A stretch of DNA of 64,000 nucleotides from Teichococcus coralli. GTDB taxonomy: Bacteria; Pseudomonadota; Alphaproteobacteria; Acetobacterales; Acetobacteraceae. The notes beneath the pieces were generated by a model, which worked only from the letters and a program-made list of their open reading frames with translations, was not told the origin of the DNA and did no database searches. Shown here piece after piece: positions 33,419-38,910 of the stretch. The DNA is taken from NCBI RefSeq assembly GCF_009829925.1, contig NZ_SNVJ01000007.1, positions 62,001 to 126,000 on the forward strand, read 5' to 3'. The first letter of the stretch is position 1. Every line of letters begins with the position of its first letter. A program made the translations under genes and the position numbers.

Positions 33419-33454
33419 CGCGGGCCCGTCCGGAGTGTTCCGGACGGGCCCGCG
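33419..33454 (-). terminator. Strong intrinsic terminator within the virion operon
   Basis: CGCGGGCCCGTCCGGA and TCCGGACGGGCCCGCG pair perfectly (16 bp) around GTGT. Reading leftward the stem is followed by GCTTTTTGGGG. It would end or reduce transcription after the 33492-33992 gene and ahead of the small gene and portal gene, so a separate late promoter or antitermination is implied if the operon is a unit. Confidence 0.8.
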
Positions 33455-33470
33455 CAGTCGGGGGGATCGG

Positions 33471-33506
33471 GAGGAGGTCAGCGGGCGCAACTCACCCGTT
33501 GACGAG
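33471..33506 (+). repeat. Imperfect 36-bp direct repeat, right copy
   Basis: Matches 20998-21033 at 30 of 36 positions. It covers the last five codons and stop of the 33492-33992 gene and the bases just beyond. The interval between copies contains most virion genes but not the lysis genes or the repressor. Confidence 0.55.
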
Positions 33507-33992
33507 GACCTTCTTACCGGCGGACGGCGGCGTCGTCAAGGACTTTTTTCCTACAACCGTAAATTTCTGCAGCTTCCGGTAGAGCCCGCGCGGCGTGAGG
33601 GCGCGCGGCGCGCCTTCGCCGAGCAGCGCGCGGCACACCGCAACGCAGGAATAGGGCAGCACCCCCGGCAGAACACCGCAGAAGGCGCCCCCCGGCGCGA
33701 ACGGTCCGAGCACCGTCAGTCCCGCGCGACGATAGAAGCCCGGCAGGTCGAACTCCGGCCCCAGTTCGGGCCGGGAGACCAGCAGCCGGCCGGACAGCGG
33801 CTCCACCACCGTCCACCCGCCGGAATCGCCGAGCACGGCGAAGCAGTGGCGGAAGCCCGGCCGCAGCAGCCTCAGCCAGAGCCGGTCCGCCCGGCCGCCA
33901 AAGCCGATCCAGACCCGCTGCCCGCCCTCAGCAAGGGCATGGCGCGGCGCAATGCGGGGCACCGCTCCCTGGAGCCGCCGCGGCGCGCTCAT
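33492..33992 (-). CDS. Conserved phage protein, cysteine- and histidine-bearing
   Basis: 166 residues, not assigned to a named family. GFRHCFAVLGDSGGWTVVEPL and LPYSCVAVCRALLGEGAPRAL place a His near the front and a Cys near the end, with TPRGLYRKL following; similar proteins occur near podovirus portal genes in alphaproteobacteria (from memory), and the Cys/His spacing could suit a papain-like fold, but the order is unproven. It overlaps the first operon gene by four bases and is followed by the strong terminator at 33419-33454. Confidence 0.62.
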   Translation of the reverse strand: MSAPRRLQGAVPRIAPRHALAEGGQRVWIGFGGRADRLWLRLLRPGFRHCFAVLGDSGGWTVVEPLSGRLLVSRPELGPEFDLPGFYRRAGLTVLGPFAPGGAFCGVLPGVLPYSCVAVCRALLGEGAPRALTPRGLYRKLQKFTVVGKKSLTTPPSAGKKVLVNG

Positions 33993-34429
33993 TCCGGGAA
34001 GCGCCCCTGCAGCGCCACCACCACCTCCTCGCCCGCCGGCATCGGCAGCGCCGAACCCGCCACGATTCCCTTCATGCGCAGCGGCCAGTCGAGCCGCTGC
34101 ATCGCCTCGTTCCAGATGCGCCAGTCGGCCTTCTCCTGGGCATAGCGCGGGTCGGGCGCCGCGCCGCGCTCGCCCCAGAAGCGCATGATGCGGGCATGCA
34201 CCAGGTCAATCCGCCGCTGGCGATAGAGCCGGTCGAGGCACTTCACCACGTCGTCCGGCTCGCAGGGCCGCTGAACACGACCGGCGCCAGCGACCACGCG
34301 GGCGCCTTCGCGACGTGCCACCAGGGCCGCCATGGTCCAGAGCCACGCCTCCTCGGCACTGCCGAAGGGCTCCACCTTGGTCATGTTGGAGAGAACGGGG
34401 GAGGCGGAGGAACGGCGCAGCGCAGTCAT
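33989..34429 (-). CDS. First gene of the virion operon, conserved phage protein
   Basis: 146 residues. Blocks SAEEAWLWTMAALVARR, RPCEPDDVVKCLDRLYRQRR, HARIMRFWGERGAAPDP and WNEAMQRLDWPLRMKGIV recur in alphaproteobacterial phage and prophage clusters (from memory); no function is known. The charged, helical character and first position in the operon fit a regulatory or packaging role, but nothing proves it. The start at 34429 lies about 25 bases after the predicted transcription start; ATG at 34384 is an alternative, and the frame further upstream would need a TTG. Confidence 0.62.
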   Translation of the reverse strand: MTALRRSSASPVLSNMTKVEPFGSAEEAWLWTMAALVARREGARVVAGAGRVQRPCEPDDVVKCLDRLYRQRRIDLVHARIMRFWGERGAAPDPRYAQEKADWRIWNEAMQRLDWPLRMKGIVAGSALPMPAGEEVVVALQGRFPE

Positions 34430-34461
34430 GGGGGATTCGCCTTTTGGTTGCAGCGGCGCCA

Positions 34462-34490
34462 ATCATTACGAGTAGCTTTATAGGCGTCAA
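34462..34490 (-). promoter_or_regulatory. Promoter of the virion operon
   Basis: Reading leftward, TTGACG (34490-34485) and AATGAT (34467-34462) are separated by 17 bases. The -35 box lies inside the operator at 34480-34497, so a bound repressor would block polymerase. Confidence 0.65.
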
Positions 34491-34497
34491 CACCTAT
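34480..34497. promoter_or_regulatory. Candidate S24-repressor operator
   Basis: ATAGGCGTCAACACCTAT: 14 of 18 positions are palindromic, with outer arms ATAGG and CCTAT. It overlaps the -35 of the virion promoter and lies upstream of the repressor promoter. A second, shorter palindrome ATCCTAGGAT (34531-34540) overlaps the repressor's own -10 box and could serve autoregulation. Confidence 0.65.
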
Positions 34498-34514
34498 CTG
34501 TGATGATCTTCCTA

Positions 34515-34543
34515 TTGCTTTCCGACCGTGATCCTAGGATAAT
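34515..34543 (+). promoter_or_regulatory. Repressor promoter giving a leaderless transcript
   Basis: TTGCTT (34515-34520), 17 bases, GATAAT (34538-34543). Transcription should start about seven bases on, at or next to the ATG at 34550, so the mRNA is predicted to have no leader, as for the lambda cI maintenance transcript. No ribosome site is visible before the ATG. Confidence 0.65.
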
Positions 34544-34549
34544 CCGCCC

Positions 34550-35197
34550 ATGCGCCATGACGACATCTGGCGGGCAGTGGATGCGCTGGCAGCCGAGCAC
34601 GGCCTGTCGCCTTCCGGCCTCGCCCGCAAGGCGGGGCTCGACCCCACAGCCTTCAACCCTTCGAAGCGCGCCGGCACCGACGGCCGCGCGCGCTGGCCCT
34701 CGACCGAGAGCATCGCGAAGATCCTCGCCGCCACCGGCACGGATATGGAGAGCTTCGCCTCGCTGGTCAGCGGCGCCCCGGCGCTCAACAGCGCAGGCCG
34801 CATCCCGCCCGGCCGGCGAATCCCGCTGATCGGCCTCGCCCAGGCCGGCAGCGATGGCTTCTTCGATGATGGCGGCTATCCCGTCGGCGGCGGCTGGGAC
34901 GAGATCAGCACCCCCGAATTCGCCGATCCCAACGCCTATGCGCTGGAGATCTCGGGCGAGAGCATGGAACCGGTCTTCCGCGACGGGGACCTGGTCATCG
35001 TCTCGCCCAACTCGCCGGTCCGCCGGGGAGACCGCGTGGTGGCCCGCACCAACCGCGGCGAGGTGATGGCGAAGGAGTTGATTCGCCAGTCCGCCCGGCG
35101 GATCGAGCTGGCCAGCCTCAACCCGGCGCATCCCAACTACAGCTTCGACCTCTCGGAAGTCACCTGGATGCACCGGATCGTCTGGGCCAGCCAATAG
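34550..35197 (+). CDS. S24-family (LexA/cI-like) transcriptional repressor
   Basis: 215 residues. N-terminal helix-turn-helix (about 1-70) with HGLSPSGLARKAGLDPTAF; then a linker with an Ala99-Gly100 self-cleavage site in GLAQAGSDG; then the S24 peptidase fold with Ser138 in ISGESMEPVFRDGD and Lys175 in GEVMAKEL. All residues for RecA-stimulated self-cleavage are present. It diverges from the virion operon and shares a switch region with it, so it is the likely repressor of that operon. A related repressor is also found as a stand-alone gene in many alphaproteobacteria, so a host origin is possible. Its stop is four bases from the mprF stop. Confidence 0.88.
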   Translation: MRHDDIWRAVDALAAEHGLSPSGLARKAGLDPTAFNPSKRAGTDGRARWPSTESIAKILAATGTDMESFASLVSGAPALNSAGRIPPGRRIPLIGLAQAGSDGFFDDGGYPVGGGWDEISTPEFADPNAYALEISGESMEPVFRDGDLVIVSPNSPVRRGDRVVARTNRGEVMAKELIRQSARRIELASLNPAHPNYSFDLSEVTWMHRIVWASQ

Positions 35198-35201
35198 CCG
35201 G

Positions 35202-37118
35202 TCAGCGCCCCGCCTGCAGTTCCTCCAGCAGGCGCTGCGGGTCGCCCTCAGCGTGGCAGACCAGGAATCGCCCCTCGCCCAGGGGCACGGCCGCCAGGCC
35301 GGTGTCCTCATAGGCCCGCAGCAGCTCCGGCCCCACCTGCCAGAAGGCATGGGCCACGCCGTTGCGCTCGCACAGGTCGCGAAAGCGCCAGAGCGCGGCA
35401 ATCCGCGCGGTCTCCTCGCCCGCCGGATCGCCGATGCCGATCCAGACCCGATCCCGCCGAACAAAGGCGAAGCCCGCCCCCCGTCCCCCTTCGGCGAAGA
35501 TGGCGCCGTCCGCCTGGCGGGGCGTGCGCGCGCCGAGCGCCGCCAGCCGCGCCCGGGTCGCGAGGTCGTAGGCCGGCACGCGGATGCGCGCAGGCCGCAG
35601 CAGCCGCAGCACCGCCACCAGCATCAGCACGCCGCACAGGCCCACGGTGAAGCGCAGCGTGTGCGGCGCCTCCTCCGAGAAGGGCACCGCCCACCAGGGG
35701 TTGTCGGCCACCGGCCCGCGCCAGGCGATCTGCGCCAGGATCAACGCCGCCACCACGCTCGCCGCAAGCGGCATCAGGGTGCTGGATGCCAGCGGCTCGC
35801 CGGTCAGCCGAGCGTCCCGGTAGAAGGCGGTGCGGATGCAGGCCAGCAGCCCCGCCAGTGCCAGGAAGCCCACCGGCACGAACCAGGGCTCGCCGCGCAG
35901 CAGCGTCACGATGCCTCCCAGCATCAGCAGCGCGATGCCGGAAACCCAGGCGATGCGCAGCCGCCGCACCATGCCATAGGCCACCACCAGCAGCAGCGAG
36001 CCGATCAGCGAGGCGGCGAAATGGCTGGCCAGCGCTGCCCACTCCCCCGCCCAGGCGGCCAGCGGCGAGCCACGCGCCGGCAGCGCGCCGATAAACAGCA
36101 GCGCCACGCCGGCGAGGCCCGAAAGCCCCGCCAGCGCCGGGCCTTCCAGCGCGTCCGTCACCTGCGATTCGGTGCCGATCCGGCCCAGCACGTGGCGCCG
36201 CTGGTTCAGCTCGAAGCCGGCGAACAGCGCCCCCGCCAGGAACAGCGGGATGATGTAGTAGAAGAAGCGGAACAACAGCAGCGCGCCGATCACCTGCGGC
36301 GCCGGCACATAGGGCTGCAGCCCGATCAGCACCGCGCTGTCGAACACGCCGAGCCCGCCCGGCACATTGGCGGCCAGCCCCGCCGCATAGGCCGCGAGAT
36401 AGATGCCGATGAAGCGCGGGAAGCTCAGCCCCTCCGCCGCCGGCAGCAAGGCGTAGAAGATCATCGCCGTGACCGCGACATCCACCCCCGCCAGCACCGT
36501 CTGCATGCAGGCCATGCGGAAGCCGGGCAGGTCGATGCGATGCCCGAAGATCGTGAAATGCGGCACGAAGCGCGAGAGCAGGATATAGCCCGCCACCACC
36601 CCGATCAGGGCAATGCCCAGCCCCCGCATCGCCCAGTGCGGCAGGTTCTCGGCGATCCAGGGCAGCACCTCCGGCTCCCAGATCAGCACCGCCCCGCCCA
36701 GCGCCATGCCGCCCAGGCCGAAGGTGAGGCTGGTGAAGGCGATCACCTTCGCGATCTCCGCCGGGGTCAGCCCCCAGGCGGCATAGAAGCGGTAGCGCAC
36801 GGCGGCGCCGGAAACCGCCGCGAAGCCCAGATTATGCGCCAGGGTATAGGCGCAGAAGGAGGCCAGCGACGTGCGCAGGTAGCTCACCGGCCGCCCCGCA
36901 TAGACCGATCCGAGCCGGTCGTAGATGGTCAGCACCCCATAGGCCAGCACGGTCCAGCCGCCGGCGGTCCACAGCGCGCTGGACGGCATGGCCGCCAGCG
37001 CCTCGCCGATCTCGGCCATCGAGAGGTGGCGCACCTCACGCTGCACCACGAAAAGCGCACCCGCCAGCAGCAGCAGGCCGAACACGGTGGCTCCATGCCG
37101 GCGCAGCGTGCCGAGCAT
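35202..37118 (-). CDS. mprF: MprF-like flippase with a shortened synthase domain
   Basis: 638 residues. Residues 1-510 hold about fourteen membrane helices typical of the MprF flippase (VSYLRTSLASFCAYTLAHNLGF, FSAAYAAGLAANVPGGLGVF-like region near 270-300). The cytosolic domain then begins (VWIGIGDPAGEE, WRFRDLCERNGVAHAFWQVGP, YEDTGLAAVPLGEG), but stops after about 120 residues at LLEELQAGR, whereas the family has about 300 there and around 850 in total. The aminoacyl-tRNA-using lysyl-phosphatidylglycerol synthase site should be missing. Downstream of lysK by five bases, so one operon. Start at 37118. Confidence 0.8.
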   Translation of the reverse strand: MLGTLRRHGATVFGLLLLAGALFVVQREVRHLSMAEIGEALAAMPSSALWTAGGWTVLAYGVLTIYDRLGSVYAGRPVSYLRTSLASFCAYTLAHNLGFAAVSGAAVRYRFYAAWGLTPAEIAKVIAFTSLTFGLGGMALGGAVLIWEPEVLPWIAENLPHWAMRGLGIALIGVVAGYILLSRFVPHFTIFGHRIDLPGFRMACMQTVLAGVDVAVTAMIFYALLPAAEGLSFPRFIGIYLAAYAAGLAANVPGGLGVFDSAVLIGLQPYVPAPQVIGALLLFRFFYYIIPLFLAGALFAGFELNQRRHVLGRIGTESQVTDALEGPALAGLSGLAGVALLFIGALPARGSPLAAWAGEWAALASHFAASLIGSLLLVVAYGMVRRLRIAWVSGIALLMLGGIVTLLRGEPWFVPVGFLALAGLLACIRTAFYRDARLTGEPLASSTLMPLAASVVAALILAQIAWRGPVADNPWWAVPFSEEAPHTLRFTVGLCGVLMLVAVLRLLRPARIRVPAYDLATRARLAALGARTPRQADGAIFAEGGRGAGFAFVRRDRVWIGIGDPAGEETARIAALWRFRDLCERNGVAHAFWQVGPELLRAYEDTGLAAVPLGEGRFLVCHAEGDPQRLLEELQAGR

Positions 37119-37123
37119 GCCCG

Positions 37124-38767
37124 TCACGCCGGGCTCGTCTCCGCCCTGGCCACTTCCGGCGGCCGGGCGAGCGCCTCCTCGATCAGCCGGATGGTTTCCG
37201 GCACGCCGTACGCCGCGGCCAGCGAGCCGAAGCGCGGCCCCTGGTCCGCCCCCACCAGCACCTGATACAGCGCGTTGAACCATCCCCGTGCCACGCCCGG
37301 CGAGCCGTCCTTCTGGACCTGGATGAAGGGATCCCGCCGCCCGGCGTCATAGACCAGCGTCTGGATGCGTTCCGCCTGCGGCAACCCGTGCGGCAGCGCC
37401 TCGATCTCCGCCTGGTGCGCGCGCAGCATCTCCACCAGCGCGAGGAAGCAGGGCCGCTCCTCCGCCGTTGGCGCCCGCGGCTTCAGCCCCGGCAGGATGA
37501 AGTCGTGCGAGTAGGCCACCGCATACCCGACGAGTTGCCCCAGCAGCGGCTGCGTCTCCGGCGTCGCCTCCGGCGCGTAGTTGCGCACGAACTTCCACAA
37601 CCGCTCCGGCGTATCCGCCGCCGACACGGTGGCGAGGTTCATCAGCATGCCGAAGGTCAGCGACGGCTCGGGCGTATTGGGCACCTCGCCGCCATGGATA
37701 TGCCAGTCAGGGTTGGCCGGATCTGGATTGGCGCGCAGCTTCTCGCGGAAGGTCAGGTACTCGTCCGTCGCCCGCGGGATCACGTCGAAATAGAGCCGCT
37801 TCGCCCGCCCCGGCGCCTGGTACATGAAATAGGCCAGGCTTTCCGGCGGCGCGTAGCGCAGCCACTCCTCGATGGTCAGCCCGTTGCCCTTGGACTTCGA
37901 GATCTTCTGCCCGCCCTGGTCGAGGAACAGCTCATAGGTGAAGCCCACCGGCGGCTCGCTGCCCAGCACTCGGCAGATCTGCGAGGAAAGCCGCACGCTG
38001 TCGATCAGGTCCTTGCCCGACATCTCGTAATCGACGCCGAGGGCGAACCACCGCATGGCCCAATCGGCCTTCCACTGCGCCTTGACGTGCCCGCCCGTCA
38101 CCGGCGTCTCGAAGCGCTCGCCCGTCGCCGGGTCGCGCCAGACCACGGTGCCGTCCTGCGGCCGCACCTCGTCCATCGGCACCTGCATCACCACCCCGCT
38201 GCGCGGATGCACCGGCAGGAAGGGCGAATAGGTGGCGCGCCGGTCCGGCCCCAGCGTCGGCAGGATCACCTGCCGCACCTCCTCATGCACCGCCAGCATC
38301 CGCAGCAGCGCCGCGTCGAACCGGCCAGACCGGTAGTAGTCGGTGGCCGAGGCGAACTCGTATTCGAAGCCGAAGGCGTCCAGAAAGGCGCGCAGCCGGG
38401 CGTTGTTGTGGTGCCCGAAGCTCTCATGCGTGCCGAAGGGGTCCGGAATGGCGGTCAGCGACTTGCCGAGATGCTGCCGCAGCATCTCCCCGTTGGGAAC
38501 GTTGTCCGGCACCTTCCGCAGCCCGTCCATGTCGTCCGAGAAGGCGATCAGCTTGCCCTGCAGCCCGGTCATCCGCTCGAAGGCCTTCCGCACCCAGGTG
38601 GTGCGCGCCACCTCGCCGAAGGTGCCGATATGCGGCAACCCCGAGGGCCCGTAGCCGGTCTCGAACAGCGCCACCGATTTCCCGGCCTGCGCAATGCGAT
38701 CGGCGACCTTGGCGGCTTCCTCGAAGGGCCAGGCCTTGACGGAACGGAAGGATGAATCGGCGGTCAT
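37124..38767 (-). CDS. lysK: Class I lysyl-tRNA synthetase
   Basis: 547 residues, the archaeal-type class I enzyme used by alphaproteobacteria. HIGH-type motif PHIG (45-48), the fold-specific DDMDGLRKVPDNVP, TYSPFLP, GKDLIDS and the KMSKS motif KISKS (288-292). It charges tRNA-Lys. Five bases separate it from mprF, whose full-length form takes lysine from Lys-tRNA, a meaningful pairing. Start at 38767, just before the divergent helicase gene region (38768-38910, no gene seen). Confidence 0.95.
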   Translation of the reverse strand: MTADSSFRSVKAWPFEEAAKVADRIAQAGKSVALFETGYGPSGLPHIGTFGEVARTTWVRKAFERMTGLQGKLIAFSDDMDGLRKVPDNVPNGEMLRQHLGKSLTAIPDPFGTHESFGHHNNARLRAFLDAFGFEYEFASATDYYRSGRFDAALLRMLAVHEEVRQVILPTLGPDRRATYSPFLPVHPRSGVVMQVPMDEVRPQDGTVVWRDPATGERFETPVTGGHVKAQWKADWAMRWFALGVDYEMSGKDLIDSVRLSSQICRVLGSEPPVGFTYELFLDQGGQKISKSKGNGLTIEEWLRYAPPESLAYFMYQAPGRAKRLYFDVIPRATDEYLTFREKLRANPDPANPDWHIHGGEVPNTPEPSLTFGMLMNLATVSAADTPERLWKFVRNYAPEATPETQPLLGQLVGYAVAYSHDFILPGLKPRAPTAEERPCFLALVEMLRAHQAEIEALPHGLPQAERIQTLVYDAGRRDPFIQVQKDGSPGVARGWFNALYQVLVGADQGPRFGSLAAAYGVPETIRLIEEALARPPEVARAETSPA

Positions 38768-38910
38768 GCCAGCCCCCTTGCCAGCGCCGGCGCGCCCGGT
38801 CAACGCGCCGCGACGGCAAGTCGGCCCCTGCGGTCCTGCGCGGCCGTCATCTTTGAGCGAACCCTTTGCCAAAGCTGGTCTTGTTCGCCTTTTGCCCCTA
38901 GTTTCCCGGC

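Larger units (their letters stand above)
19830..35197. mobile_element. Podovirus-type virion gene island with S24 repressor
   Basis: Contiguous module: on the minus strand, from 34429 down to 19830, lie two small conserved proteins, a connector-adjacent protein, portal, scaffold, capsid, tail adaptor, nozzle, small internal protein, T7-fibre-type tail spike, small protein, large terminase, toxin remnant, two immunity paralogs, one-TM protein and endolysin; a divergent repressor gene is on the plus strand. The order matches short-tailed phages. No integrase, replication protein, RNA polymerase, long internal ejection protein or tRNA attachment site is visible. Boundaries are set by gene content, not by repeats. 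Confidence 0.8.

Noticed and set aside
20998-33506. Repeats as attL/attR of a prophage
   Set aside because: Only 30 of 36 bases agree, the copies leave lysis genes and repressor outside, and there is no integrase or tRNA target.
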